Assembly: GCA_012934845.2 (NCBI GenBank)
Contig: WNNJ02001529.1
Span: forward strand, 24,724 to 88,723
Reading direction: 5' to 3'
Source: Pomphorhynchus laevis
Lineage: Eukaryota > Acanthocephala > Palaeacanthocephala > Echinorhynchida > Pomphorhynchidae
Length of the DNA stretch: 64,000 nucleotides
Shown here: piece by piece, positions 1 through 15,100 of the stretch
Position numbering within the stretch: position 1 is the stretch's first letter
Layout: each line of letters opens with the position of its first letter
Made by a program: the position numbers and the translations under genes
The notes under the pieces: generated by a model
Seen by the model: the letters and a program-made list of their open reading frames with translations, nothing else
What the model was told of the DNA's origin: nothing
Database searches by the model: none

Positions 1-2626
1 ATGTATTGAAATCTTTAAAAGCTTGAATAGATTGTATACTTGAATATTAATATTGCGGCATTAATATTATTAACATATAATTAACATATTATTAATTAAT
101 GACATATTAATAATTATTAATTATGTAATAATTAATAATTAATTAACGCAGTTTGTGAGTTGTCAAGTAAGATTTGTCCGTCATTGGCAATTACGTTAAG
201 GAATATTTAATTAAGTAACAACTCTTTAAGTTATAAGTCCTTAAGATGAGCTCAGATAACAGCATATAGGAAGGATGATCATCATTTTTATAACTAACAA
301 GTAAACTTCAAACAACTGCTTCGAATTAAGTAATAGTTTATACAAAGATCTAGAAAATGCTAAAGCCAAGTGCTCAACTTATAATTAATAAATCAAATGC
401 AATCATAATTAATTAATATTTAATTGATAATTAAGTAATAATTAACAATATTAATAATTAATAGATCATTAAACATAAAATTGAATCGATCCTCTATTTT
501 AATTGCAAGTCAGTCTATTAGACAATTTTAGAATTTAATTATTTTGGTGGCTTGTTCAAAATAAAGCCTAAACGTGTTCCGTCTGAAATTGCATATATGA
601 TATCTTGTTTGTAATGATCCAGCAAAAATGTAGGCCAAATCACACAAGAATTAAAAACAAGAGTATATCAACACAAATACACATTCAAAAGTAGCGATAA
701 ATTGTCGGCATTGGTCAACCACTGGCTTACACATGATCATCGTATTGACATAGATAATGCCAGAATAATCGAAATAGATAGTGGTTGGAAACGAAGACTC
801 ATAAAATAATCGATTTTTACTAAAAGCAACGAGAAGATAATGGAAGGCAACAAAGATCACTGGAACTTAAGGATTCCAATACTTTAAAGTTGAAGGATCA
901 AGCACATTCTTCTTGGAAATGCATGCATATATAATACTAATGAACCAGTCACTACACGGAGAGAATTATCAACTACTGAAAAGGGCTATTGAATAACGGA
1001 AAGCTAGAGAACATTAGATTGCATTTTTATCCATGTATAAAAATAAAATTAGAATACATTTTTCATCAAATGTAATCTTAAATGATATAATTAATAGATT
1101 ATTTATTCGCTATTGTTAGGGAAAATATTTTATTTAAAATCAATAATTTTCAGTTTTTAGGTTTCTCTTATTTTTAGACTTATAATCTAATGTGCGATAA
1201 TTATTTTGAACATACTGAGTGGCGACATAACAATCACCTCGCACATGTTTTCTTGTTTATCACGCTTAGAAGATTTTACACTCATCATAACATATCTAAC
1301 ACTTAGTGTTTCGTGAGTCGCTAACATCTTGTCAGTTGATTGCACTTAAAATTATTACTTAGTGGACAATATGAACGGAATTCCAGTGATCGGCATCTCG
1401 ATTAAGATTTAACTATTCAGTTGATAATCCATCGAGTGAATTGATCTTGAAATGCGTTTCAAGATTAATGGTAGTGGTATTAAAGTGTCGTTTTTTGTCT
1501 CGTAGAATTCAATAGTTAAACAAATGTTCTGAGAAAAAGGCCACTTGCTAAACATTCTTACCTTGTATCAGTAAGAGATCAGCTAACTACGTAATTTATG
1601 TTATTAAGAAATTAAAAATAATGATAAATAGAATTTAAATAATTAAATAATGTAAATATATAAATAATATATTATTATAATTATATATAATTAAAAATAA
1701 ACATAAATTATATAGTTATAATAATATTATTATAAAATATTATAAGTTATATAAATCTAAGTTAAGAACATTTTAAGATCAACATATTTATTTTAGTGCA
1801 AAATACGTAGACTCAGATAAAAAATCTAATATATAATTCCATATATTATTTAATAATATATTATATAATATAATAATATATTAGAGTTCTACACCGCCAT
1901 ATTTCGATGCAGCAATAATAATTTGACAAACATACAAACCATACAAGAACTTAAAAGAAATAGCCACAATTAGTGTACTAAGGTTCTTGAGTATAATATA
2001 CCCAAGCCTTGTGATAATAAGAGTTCATTAGCATAAATACCGTAAGAAAATATTCATTTGAACAAATAAACCAAATCAATTTTTTTCAAAGATCAAACAA
2101 TTGTGTTGCTGAATAATCTTATATTATCATACTGTATCTAAAGCATCTAAATATGATAGCTCTTTTAATATAATAATATATATTTTTAACAATAAATTAT
2201 ATTTATAATTATTACATATGTTGTGCACGTTAACTGATAATCACTGCCTGTCAAAATTTTTCTACAAGTTAAAATATAAAATTGCGTATTGATCGAGTTG
2301 TAACGAGGTAAGACAACTGTTTGAAAAATCAAAGATTTAAAATTATTATTATTTAAATAATCGCAATTAAACGATGTTTATGAAAATGGATTATTAGTGG
2401 CGACATCAATGTTTAAAGTTGTCTTACAACAGCTTTATATTATTCTACAAAGATACAAAGATATGCAACTTTGTAAATTTACTTTTTTAGTTAAAATAAT
2501 TATTGAATTTTATCGCGAAATTTACCAGATATTGCCATAATTCCTATTGATAGTTAAAAATTTATATACTTTTGGATCTCAATATGTTTATTGAAATTTA
2601 TAGATAAATTTTAATTTTATACATAC
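1..2626. other. Intron sequence of the dystrophin gene, mostly featureless AT-rich DNA
   Basis: This stretch lies beyond the last recognised dystrophin exon (donor at 2626-2625, minus strand), so it should be intron. I looked for a further spectrin-repeat exon on the minus strand and found none. It holds a Penelope-type endonuclease fragment near 630-880, two copies of a short dispersed motif (1577-1597 and 1801-1820) and long runs of A/T only. Confidence 0.5.
630..880 (+). mobile_element. Penelope-like element fragment, GIY-YIG endonuclease end
   Basis: The frame starting at 630 reads VGQITQELKTRVYQHK and later NHWLTHDHRIDIDNARI. This is the pattern seen after the GIY-YIG motif in the C-terminal endonuclease of Penelope-like retroelements: a glycine-glutamine turn, the LKTR arginine motif, a basic stretch, then an alanine-leucine-histidine block and an acidic-asparagine-alanine block. 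One in-frame stop interrupts it. No reverse transcriptase is visible upstream, so it is a short decayed fragment. It belongs to a different subfamily from the element at 19.3-20.9 kb. Confidence 0.6.
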
Positions 2627-3122
2627 ATTTATCTTTAGCATCGCGATTTTGGCTTGTGCTTCGTCATCCGTGTTTGCGTGACTTATTTCATTTAAACATC
2701 TTTCTTTGTCATTAAGCCACCGTTCACAATGCGCTAATTCTTCGTCCATTTCTTTAATATATATCAAATTCTCCTGAGCGGTTATTAGATTGTTTTCAAC
2801 GAATCTGGCAATTGTGCACCAATTATCGGTTAATTTTGTGATACGTTTTCGCAAATCATCGTCAATGTAATTTTTATCGTCATCTTCGTAAATGGATGAC
2901 GATTTCAACATGCTTTCAAGTTCCGATACGTCACTTTGTTTACTCTGCATTGCTCGTTCAAGCAACCGTAACGTGTGTAAATTTTGTTGAAGTTCACTCT
3001 TATATTCCGACGGGTAGCTCAATGCACCTGATAACCTGGTTATTTGCTCTTCAGTTTGTTGAACCCAAGATTCTAATTCTTCAAGCACTGTTATTTGATC
3101 GGAAATAAAGAGCCGATGAAGA
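2627..3122 (-). CDS. Dys: Dystrophin exon 11, spectrin repeats 2 and start of 3
   Basis: The exon starts after ATTTAG at 3123 and runs to an AAT|GTATGT donor. It encodes SLHRLFISDQITVLEELESW, TDNWCTIARFVENN and CERWLNDKERCLNEI. The three tryptophans sit at heptad positions typical of repeat helices A and C; the stretch resembles dystrophin repeats 2-3 (RWANICRWTEDRW). A second AG at 3088-3089 was rejected as acceptor because it breaks the frame. Confidence 0.85.
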
Positions 3123-6100
3123 CTAAATTTGCATAAATTATAATTAGCATAAGCATATATTTCAATTCTAATAAACATCAACTATTTTTAATCGGTAAAA
3201 TTATCAGTCTAGATCGTAAATGTATATTTTAAATGTTATCTAAAAATTATAATTTCAATAATTTTTGAATGACATTATTTTCGAGATTTGTATAAACAGT
3301 TCTAAATTAAGGATAATAGATAATGAGTTATAAATCTTGATAAATATTTATTTGATTATTTATTTAATTATTTATTATATTATTTATAATAAAAATCATG
3401 AGTTAACGAATATATTAGTAAAATATGTATTAATCAAATATATTTAAATAATTAAACGAATGTAAAACTTAATTAAGTAAAAACAAATAAATTGTGTTGA
3501 AATAAGACAATGAATAAAAGCGCATTTGTAATTATAACTTTTCAATACTATTTGTTTGAGAAATTTGTAAATAAATTGCAATTGCTTATTAACTCAAAAT
3601 ATTATAATTTAATTTTTAATTTATAATTTTAAAATCACCTTTTATTGTATTCGTCTACACGCAGTTTCAGCTTTCGCCATAGGTCGACAACCATTTGTTG
3701 AATGTAATTGGCTTCATTATTTTCCGTGCTAGATAATGTGGAGTCTGAAGCAAATTGATCGGCTAAGCGCTTAACCTCAGTAGTTTGTTCTTCAAGTGAA
3801 CTGATGTGTTGCATAAAAACCTACAAGCCTCATTTTAGTATGTAAATTTAAAAACAAATATTTATACTTCTCGCGAATGATAGGATTCTTTTAAAAACCG
3901 TCTATCAATATCTTCATTTAGTTCAATTGTACAGCCTATCATCGCATTTCTTAGTAAATCCATCAATTGATTTGCATTATATACAAACAGTTCAAATTCG
4001 TGCTTGTTATCATTTCGTGATTCGAGCCACTTAAAGGATAATTATTTCATAGTCTGGAAAATTCTTTAAAAACAGCCACAAAAAGGTACGCTTTTCGACA
4101 TATAATGTCTAAAGATAGTTGCGTTCTACAAAAACTATTTCAGATCATTTTATCATCTTATCAAAAGTGAGATTTTTCAAAATGTAAACTAAATTACTAA
4201 AAATAACTAAATAATTCAAATAATTCAATTACTTAAAGTAATTAAAAGTCAAAATGAGTTAAATTGGTAAATCGATAAGGGATTCTCAATATTATTAATG
4301 ATTTAAATATTAATGTAAAAATATTAAGATGCGCAATAAACACATTTATGGAAGAGAATATACAAAAATTTATTTAAATAAAAATGTATGCAGATGTGTG
4401 GTGGAAGTAAAACTTGTATTAATAAATTGTCGGTAAGTTGTCGATAATTTTTATATCAGAATTTTCGTTAGCAATTTAATATTTTCCGCAGAAATATACA
4501 ATCGTTAAAATTATATTATATAAATGTTTATTTCTTATATTTCATAAGAAATAAATATTATATTAAATAATATAAATTGCAATGATTTTGTTTTTATAGA
4601 GACATGTCATTCAATAATATATAAAAATTGATTTTCAAAACGCCTAATATTTTAATTCGTTAGTTGTAAGCATTGAGTGATAAATATTTCAAATCGTATT
4701 CCACTTAAAAAAATTTAAATCATTGAAATTTAGTATTTAAAATGCTATGCTACAATTTTAATAACTAAAATTGTAGTCTCCCAATGTGTTGTCTCCTAAA
4801 TAATTTAAGTCAATGTGTTTTTGTTCTTTTATATATTGAAAAATATTTGCTGAACAGTAAATTTAATTTCTGCTTAAAAATATTAATGTAGTTTCTAACT
4901 GATAGTAGCAAACGAATATTTCATAGAACGCAATCAAAGCGTGAAAATGATTTGTGAATGCAAAGTGTGTAATGATCACGCGAGGATAATAAACCAAAGA
5001 GACTAATGAATATTTTTATAAAGAAATGTAGGAAAGGGCTCATTGATGGTGAAGTTCAATACTCAAATCGGTTAATCTTCTGGAATTGTGCCTTTTAAAA
5101 ATTGATTGATTACAAAAGAATGATTCGCAAAATAGAATCTTAAAAATAACTGTTGATTCGTTTTTAAATTTGCCATTTTGAAGCTTTAATAATGAACTTT
5201 AATCACATGATTATTTTAAAATTACGCTTTAAGCGCTTATGAGAATGTACGAATATAGAAAAAATTAAAAATGTTTGTATTCATATGAAAATGTATATCT
5301 ATTAGAATATAAAAAGGCATTTGGAATTTAGGAGATTAATGATTTTGAAATTCTAACAACATCAAAATAAAACATTCTACATAACTTTATACGACATTGG
5401 TCTGCAATAAATACCGCGTTTCTTTTCTTCAGTGTTCAAAAACCAACATTTTTTCGATAAATTAGCATAAGCACATGCCCATCACTTAAAATATATATGT
5501 TTGGAATTTTGGAGCGGAATCTTGAGATCATTTAAGTGAGCTTTTTAATTTTAATTAGTTTATCTGAGTTCAGAAAATTTTGTGTTTTTGAAACAATACA
5601 CCCATTCAAAAACGTTCATTTATAAATATTTTGTAAAATATAAATATTTTATTTAAAATTACTAGTCTTGAGTTCAAATCCGATCAGTAAGGGACGAAAT
5701 GTAAAATGTAGTTATGGGTCAGCGGCTGATTAGACCAACCCTGATTAGTAGCGTCCTGCTGTATCAAGAATACAAACAATAACTGTGAGGGTAATGTCGT
5801 GCCACAATCAAAAGAATGTCAGCTTACAGATGCAGTCAAGTTATATTTATATTTTATATATAAAATATAAACATAAAATATAATATTTATATAATATTCA
5901 GTATAAATATTTTTTTAAAACAACATTTTATAAACATTTTATATTTTATATTATATATTTTATATTATATATAAATATACAAAACATTAAAAAACATTAA
6001 ACGTTTACAAAACATTAAACGATTTATCAAATCGTTTCATACAAAAACGTGTTGTTTCTGATGATACTGTTTACAGCATCTATGAAATATAAAAATAAAT

Positions 6101-9100
6101 TGATGTATTATTGATCCCGATCCAAAATTCAAAATCGAACTTACTTGATGCTTGCTTATTGAATCACATTCCAGTAATGACATCACATATACCATAATTG
6201 ATTTCTTGTCGGGTTCACCGTTAATGAAGTCTATAAAGTAAAGATTGACACGCATTAATAAAATCTACAAATATGAACACCTTCAACATCTAAATATTGA
6301 TCAACGCCGTAATTCTCTTTAGCGATTTTAAATGCATGTTCGAGATTTTCATTAGGCTGTCGATCAATCAATAAATCATAATCAAATAGATTAGGGTTCT
6401 TTCTATGAAGCAGGGCATTAAATGCTAATCCATCTTTCCAACTGCTGCTGAAATCTTGAATTTTGACTTTTTTATAGCTAAATAAAATAGAAAATACTTA
6501 AAGTAATTTATAGTTTAAACGTTCGCCTGTATATAAGACTTAAGTCTAAAGGTCAATGCTTTTGAACACGCAAATTAAAATAAATTAAGTAAACAACTGA
6601 AGGTTTAAAGAAAAAACCTTATTCAACTTTTACTGCGAAATCACTTTGTGTAATCTAGCACCATTAGCTAGATAAATAAAAAATGAAATTGAATTATTAG
6701 AATCCTTAAATATCTTGATGAATCAAAATTATTTAAAAGTAGGGACATATATATTTAGACAAATAAAAGGTGTTTCAATGAGAGGTAATAGTAGCCCAAT
6801 TATAGCTGACTTGGTTTTAAGCTTTATAAAATATGAATTTGTTCATAACTGTTTAAAAGAATAAATCTTAATTATATAAAGATACGAAATATATGCCTCG
6901 CTATATTGATGATATAGGTGTATTTAATTCTAATAATTTTTACTCAATTAGTGAACAAGTTTATCCAGGTAGCCTTATTCTTAATAAAACCAAAATTAAT
7001 GATAAAGAACGTATATATCTAGATATGAACATAAAATTTACATTAACTAAAAATACTATTAATTTATATCGCAAATATGACATATTTAAATTTATAAGAA
7101 ACATATTTTCGCATTAGCATTCATGCATACCATATAACATAAAATATAAAACATTAAATAATGAAATTTTAAGAATTCAACAATTTGTAACGATATTGGT
7201 TTTCTTCAAAATCATTTAAATAATTTAATAGATACATATTTTAAACTAGGTTACTATAAAAATAACATCAAGCAGAAAATAGTAAAATATATAAATCAAC
7301 ACAATAATATTAAAAATAAATTTAAAATCATTAGCGGAAAATGTTTATGGATTGATAATAAATAATATACTTTGTTTTAGAATAAGATACTATATAGTTT
7401 TATCAGAGAAAATACATCATTAGCATGTATTTGGCCCCGCTGCTATGTTGGGTAGAGGAGTTAGGGGCCAAAACCTGATAGCATAACAGTTCCTCCTGAT
7501 GACCTCTAATTATTATTCTGATACAACGTCTGTTATTTATTACTCAATTCATAAAAATGACGTTTATTTTAAATTTCGGTTTTTTATTTAAACTTTATTT
7601 AAATTATAAAAAATCTTACAATTTGATACATTGATGATATATGTGATTAAGATTTAGTACATTTATTCTTTATTAATTAAGATTTATTTATTACATTGTC
7701 GTTGTTAATATTACGAATCCAAGCATTTTTTCATACACAAGATAGAAAACGTAAATTACATAATAAATTATGTCCAAGTTTGTACTACTTTTTTTTCTAT
7801 TACCGTCAATGCCCTACTCAAACAGAAATTTATTCAATTTATTTATGTTGGGGCTAACACATGTGAAAGGAAAATAATGGAAGCGATTTACATTAGCCTC
7901 AATGAGAAAATGATTGTTTCAGGAAATAAGGCAGACCTTTCTCTGAAATTAAATAGAGAAATTACCTCTAGATACGAACATTTTATTAATTTTATTAATA
8001 AATTAACATTCATTTTTGCCATTATATGGCAAAAATGAATCTCCAACACTTAAGGCTTCAGGTGGAGAGGGTTTATCTTTATCTTATTATAAAAATAAGA
8101 TATACAATCTAAATACGTTCTTATTACTTAAGATACTTTATTCAAGATAAAAATCATTATATTGATTATATTTTCTCAAAATATAAAAAGAAAATATCAC
8201 ATTCGATCAATTTTAATTAAGTTCAATTGATAAGGAAGAAACGATGCTAGCAACAGTAACAATTCAATTGCATCAATATTTTACCAATATTTTACCAATT
8301 TACCAAGTAGCGAATTTAGAAATTAACAGATGTTAATAAAACTGTTTTTTTGTTATATGAAATTTACAAAAGGTTATATTTTCCTTAATTCAATTAATGT
8401 TATCATCAGACCATATTGAAAACAGTGTCTATATCACGTAAAACATAAAATCTCAAATGTATTTGCGAATATCTAGTAAAACAGCTTCAAATATTTGCGT
8501 GTAAATAGAAAAATACCATAATAATCTCATTACATTCTTCCATTATATCTTTAATTGTAAATTAATTATTATTATTTATTCTTTATAAATTCTAAAATAA
8601 TTTCTAGAAATTTACGGTAAAATTTCTAATATTTGAAATATACCCTATTGTTTGATCTCTACACCAAGTTACCAATGTTTTTTCGATAGTTTCAAAGTTG
8701 CAGTTTGGGTGTACTTTTTGGAGAACACTTTTGACCTAGAAACAACAATACTCATTTTACATTTAAAAAGTTTAATTTAAGAATTTAATTTTCATCGAGC
8801 TATCATTGACACGAATCAGCAAGTACATTAGTACCGATCAATACTGCTCAATTATAAAGCAAATAAAATATAGTTCGATAGCAAATTGAACCTTTTCATG
8901 TAGTAATTTATATAAAATTGTATATTCATTACATAATTTATTACTTATCAATCAAATCCTTTTAATCTTGGTAATAAATTTATTAATTTATAGATAACAA
9001 ACATTTAAACATATATATTATTATTTAACAAAATAAGCTATTTATTTGTTTAATTTGTGAATTTAATTTTTCTTCGTTCATTTTATTATTTAATTGTAAA

Positions 9101-12100
9101 TAATAGTAAGATATTACCAAGTAATAAAAAATTTATAATGATGAAATAAAATATTAACGAAGAGTATTTTTTGCCACTGCACTTTTTGGCTTGGTTCCAT
9201 TAACAAATCTTAAAAATAAAAACAACATCTTATAGGAAACATTAATTTTCAAATGGTCTTTGCCTATTGAATTTTCCATAGTTATCGATATCGTCAAGAC
9301 TATTGACGGGAGGATTAGTGCAATTAAAAACGTGCAGTATGAATGGCCAGCATTTGTGACAACGAACATACAAACAACTATTGATATGTTCATGTAGTGG
9401 TATGCGAATCCGACAAAATTTGTCGTGATAGCGGGGGAGTGAAGCTGTCCATACGAAATGATCATTTTAGTGAACCGACCTCTAGCAAATTGACTTGTGT
9501 ATACAATGGATTTTGAAACAAGTCAGTTTCTTGGTTTGTTATTTTCTGCTTGATGTATCTAAATGTATTCGAAGTGAAGCCGTAACAAGGTATTAAGCTT
9601 CCCAAATGTGATGGGAAATAGATAGAAATCTTGCTAAGTCCGATATACCTGTGGAAAAGCACTTTACAAACACGCCTACCCCCTTTTTATGTACGTTTCA
9701 TGCATCGATCGAGTTTGGCGAAGTTTGCAGCATTTAGATATACCCAGAACGCTTAAATTGTGTATTGCAACATTGGGAGAAGCATTATTTTAAAATAACG
9801 CAACGAACCATTGAAGGATACTAAACCTAAGTTGAGAGTTATAACAATAATTATCGCTGTATTGCAATCTTTATTTTCGAAATATTAGAAAATAACCAAC
9901 ATTTCAGACTTTTAACCATCAATATTTTAACTATCACTATAGACTTTCAACATAAATGACAATCTTATTCTGATTATAAAAGGATTCAAATGCCAATAAT
10001 GTTTGTTGAACGGGGATAATCTTCTTACGAAGAATAATTAGGTAATCTGCATACAGAACCGTTGTTATTCCCGATGATGTACTTCAAACCGTATCAAATA
10101 AATATAACCAGAAAAACGAGAAAAGCAAGAGGCTAAGTGGATTGTCTGCATGCCACAACTGCTATATTTTCTCATTTAAAAACGAGAAAAATAAGATGCT
10201 GAATGGATCGTTCCGCTTGACACTACGACAAGTTTTAAACGGATTAGAATATCTTAAACCGTTAAAGACTATTTAAGTCTGAGGATTGAGAATATTATCA
10301 ATTAGATGATGAACTTGACCTGAGATGTTTGCTTTATAGTAAAGTTTAGGGGTTAGTAACTTGTGATCGACTAAATCAAAAACCTTATTAAACTCAATGA
10401 AGATTACCAAGATGGGAGATCGTTTATTGAAAATTGGAAATATTCCTTCACGGACTAATATAATGTCAAATAGAAGATCTAATAGCATCAACTGTAGATT
10501 TGTTTGTTCTGTTTTTACCAAATTGCTCATCGCGAAATTAAGCAGAACAGTAATGATACAATTGATGGGACACAAGAAATGTTTGAAGCTTTAAGAATTT
10601 TTGAGATGAGATATCCCCCGATAAGAATCTGTTGCACTGTTGCTTTGCCTTTATAAAGAATCTTAATGATAATGATAATATTCTTTATGATAGAAATTTC
10701 ATCTCTGATGTTTGGTTATCCTTCTCGGATGACCAAGCATAAAACACCTAAAAAGGAAGATGCAGTAACCTTACAGAAACGAGAAGGATGCTGTTAGATG
10801 TTCCGCGTAAAGATAATCAGATTCCACCACCTTATTAATTTTTATTTTTCTCACAGTATTCAAATTATGATCCGGCGTGTGTTTTGATGGGCTATCATAA
10901 AGAATTTTTCAAAATGAACTTCTCAACGTGAGAGAAGAATTCTCGAACGTTTGCGAGCATTTTGCCTCAATGTACAAGGCGTCATGAATTAGTCTTTTTG
11001 AAGTTTATTACGATAGATATTTTTCAAAGTTCTTGTTTAAGACATAACGCAAACGTACAATACCTTCTGTGCATTGATAATTTTAATTGTTTGGCTGACA
11101 CATTATAACGAAGTTGCTTGTTCAGCTTGAGTAAGCATATTTTACGAACAGTCAGTAACGGCGAACGAAACGAATGAATTTTGTAGAAGCAGACTGATAG
11201 CATACAAGAACAAAGACAATCATAACTATCAGAGAGATTGTAATTTCTCATAAAAATATTTTAAAAAAATAGTCAAGGATCGCTTTCTTATCAAAACTAA
11301 TTTTAGCCATGTGAATTATAAACACTAGAAAATACTATTTTTATTAGGCAACCTTTCGACTGACAAGATAAAATATTGATGTTTGCATAAAGTGTTTTTT
11401 TCTTGTGTCTATAATTCACACCAATGTTTAAAATTAATAAAAATATTAATATTTCAAATCATATAATTTTACTATAAAAACGCTACACAAACGTGAAGTT
11501 GTTCATAAAAATTCGAAATAACTTAAAGTAGATATAATCACAAAAAAACTTCCATCAATATAGAAAAGTAATAAAAGCCTCCTGCAGCACATTATTGTAA
11601 TTATCGCAATTACTGTTGATTGTAAAAATGGAAGTTAGAAATTAACTACAAAATTAAAATATTAAATATCAACAACTGATATTTTATACTATGAAAAAAT
11701 GACAAGATAATACGACAGTTTGAAATAAGGTCAACCTTTAATATTAAATCAACATATTTGTCGGGACACTTAATATTATTTATTTTTCATTCATTTTTTC
11801 ATTTTATGTTTTATATTTTTTATCGATATATTAAATTTAATATTGATGATAAAGATGATATAATGGGAAGTTATATTCATACTTAACGGCGATTATGCAT
11901 AATCAAAGAAAATGGTGTATTCGATGATGAGTTTTATCCTATTTGATATTAAATTTAGATATTATATCTAACGTAAATTTACAGAACTCGCCAATTTATT
12001 AATTATTTTAATATTACTATTTCATGGTGCTCTAAAATGAGTCTTTAAATTTGAACCAATAAATAAATCAATAATGATATTTATTTCTTTGATTTTCTTT

Positions 12101-15100
12101 TTCGCAATATTATTTTTATAATATAATACTGTTATAAAAATATTAAAATAACATATTTTATGAGTATGTTTTCTCCAAATTTAATATTTGTACAAAAATA
12201 TTAAATTTGGTTGGTGGAAATTTCCGCCCCAGCAAAAATTTAATACAATATAATTTATTACAATATAATCTGGACACAATCTTCAAAGAACAAGAGGATT
12301 TGTATATATCATGGCTATAAATATTGTACAAATATGGATAAAACGTAAATGATTGACGGGTAGAATATAAAAAACTAAAACTATGAATATATCAAATTAA
12401 TTTATATCGGGAAGAGGGAATAAAGGGTTAGTAAAAGCTGTAATACATATCGTAGTTTATAATATTGATTTGAGTGAAAATTTTTAAATATGTGGTAGTA
12501 TATTATAAGAAAAACCTTTAAATACTGCGAATATTTGTTTATAGGGGACGGGGTAAAAGGGGTAAGTAGGGGGAATGTATTGTTGTTCATAATAAATTTC
12601 ACAACATTGATTCGACTGGGCCAATGTTCAAATATGGAAAAAATTTAAATGATTGATGGGTAGAATATAAATAAGCTGATTATATCAAATTATTATATAT
12701 CGGTGAAGAGGGAATATGGAGTTAGTACAAGCTGTAATACATAATGTAGTTCATAATATAAATTTAGATGATAAATTTAAAGCATGTAATATATCTAATT
12801 GAACTGATCGCCAGAAGATATAATTGACGTCTTAATTAAAATTTTTGTTTATCTATATTGATATTTGTTTATATGTATATTTGATATAAACATATCAAAA
12901 TATATATATTCTATTTATATTTGATATATGTTTATCTATATTTATTCTATTGATTTTTTCTATTTATTTTATTTTGAAATCAAAAAAATTATGGTGGAAA
13001 TTTCTGCTGGGACGGGAATTTCAGGAAGCCTGTAACATATTTTATGAGTATGTTTTCTCCAAATTTAATATTTATACAAAAATATTAAATTCTTAAATTT
13101 CTAAAATTTTTATTTTAGTTTTCTATTTTTTATCTAAAATTTAATTTTTTATTTAAAATTCTAACTTTTTAGAATTAGATACCCAATATACTATTATTAA
13201 TATATTTATAGTAATTTATAATATATAGTATATTAATATTATTCGTTTATACTCACAAATATTTTATTTATTTGCTTAATTAATTTTTACATTTCACCTA
13301 AAGTGAGAATAAAACGTAAAAGAACCATTTGTCTTCTTACGAACCAGTAACAAGTGTTTGCTCTTACTGATATCCATTGTATTTTTATTACCAATATAAT
13401 ATTTTATATAATCTAATATTTTTTATATTTTATTATTGATTCTATTTTATAACAAATATAAGAATTTAAATTATAACGAAAATATACAATTTGTAAAATT
13501 CTTAACTTTGTAACTTTATCGATCGATTATAGTCAGCACTTATTCCAATTGAAAAGTATCTTTTTAAAAACGTTTTACTATTTAATTTTAAAGTCTTAAG
13601 CGATTTTTGCATAAATTAAATTGGAGTCACGTCGCTTTTTTGATACAAGTCCAGGTAAAATAAGGACGGTTTCGTCATAGATTGTAGATTCATGAATAAC
13701 TTTTCTTTCCACAAGCTGTTCCATATCTTGATTTATACTGCCACTAGTTTTCTTATCTACAATATTGTGATTTATTTTAAACGCTCTTAAAGTTCTTGAT
13801 AGCGAATTATTCTTTGATGATTTCATTTAAAATTACTTTCGATAATTTATGAATAATTTATGATACGGTTGCTATATAACACTCACAAAAGAATAGCGCG
13901 AAATATTTAAAGCCTATATTCAGAGGCTAACGTTATATGGTTATATCATAACAATAAACTTTTTGTTCTATATTTTAAAAGTTACTACCATTTTCATTAC
14001 CAAAAATGTTTGATCTTAAATATGATAGCAATACAAAACACTCGCTAGAATAGCGCGAATATTTAAAGACTATTTCAGAGATTGGCATTCTAATTATCAA
14101 CTTAATGTTCTATATTTCAATAGCTACAATCATTTCAGGACCAAATAAAACTTGATCTTAAACAGTAGTTATTTTTGTTTACAATAAAGATTATTCATTC
14201 ATGCCTAAATAATGTTACAAATATGCATATATTTGGATATAATGAACGAATGATTAATTCATTAATTATCTATAATTAATAAATTAATACATCTTTAACT
14301 TAAATTTAATGAATGTTCTGTAGTATTTAAAATTGCTGGTGATTGTTGTAATTGCCCATAAATTGGTCAGTGAGGACAAGAATCTGAAAAACGTATCGCC
14401 CAACTTAAATATAACATAAGGCGAGGCCATATGTCGGGAGCTATAATATACTTAATTTGGACAAAAAGTTTATTTCGAAAAAGTATTTATTATTTCATAC
14501 CAAAATGATTACATTTAATGTGTTTAAAGAAGGCCTAATTTACTAAAACGAGAATATTATGCCTAATAATAAAGCTGTTTTTAAAAACATCTTGTTAGTT
14601 TTCGTTTAATTATTTATTTATAATAATCTAAGTGATTTTATTTTAATTCCAAATTTTATTGCTTTGAATAATATATAATTTATTTTTTGATTTTGACACG
14701 CATTTCTAATATATTTTTAATTATTTATTAGTACAGAGAGTGAAGAAAATATTTATTTAATCGAATTTTCAATCGCCTACTGCTATCATCTTAAGGAATA
14801 AATGTTACAAAATATTTTTACAATTAATGATATTTTTAATATTCATTAATTCTTCGCATATCTGAAGATGTGGTATCTTGTCTTCTCATTTCCTCATCTT
14901 GAAAGTCCTCAACTGCCGATCCCATCCCTACTCAAATTCTCAAATTGTTGTCCGCTGACTTCACACCTTTCCTTACCAGCCTCTCTTACTCGTCGGTCCG
15001 GAATGGAATATTTTCTGTTCTTTGAAAAGCGGCCATCATTCGTCCCCTACTTAAAAGACCACTCTTGGCCCCTCTCTTCCTTTATTTTATCGTCTAATAT

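Noticed and set aside
3087-3093. Acceptor site at 3088-3089 for dystrophin exon 11
   Set aside because: It matches the CAG consensus, but it breaks the frame with exon 10. The AG at 3123-3124 keeps the frame and gives a dystrophin-like SLHR continuation.
5660-5700. tRNA-like T arm (GAGTTCAAATCC)
   Set aside because: No acceptor stem, D arm or anticodon arm can be paired around it.
7420-7545. HDV-like ribozyme in the YIDDI-family 3' module
   Set aside because: The arm order fits, but no P4 helix or catalytic cytosine context is seen, and one copy lacks the first helix. Kept only as a pseudoknot candidate.
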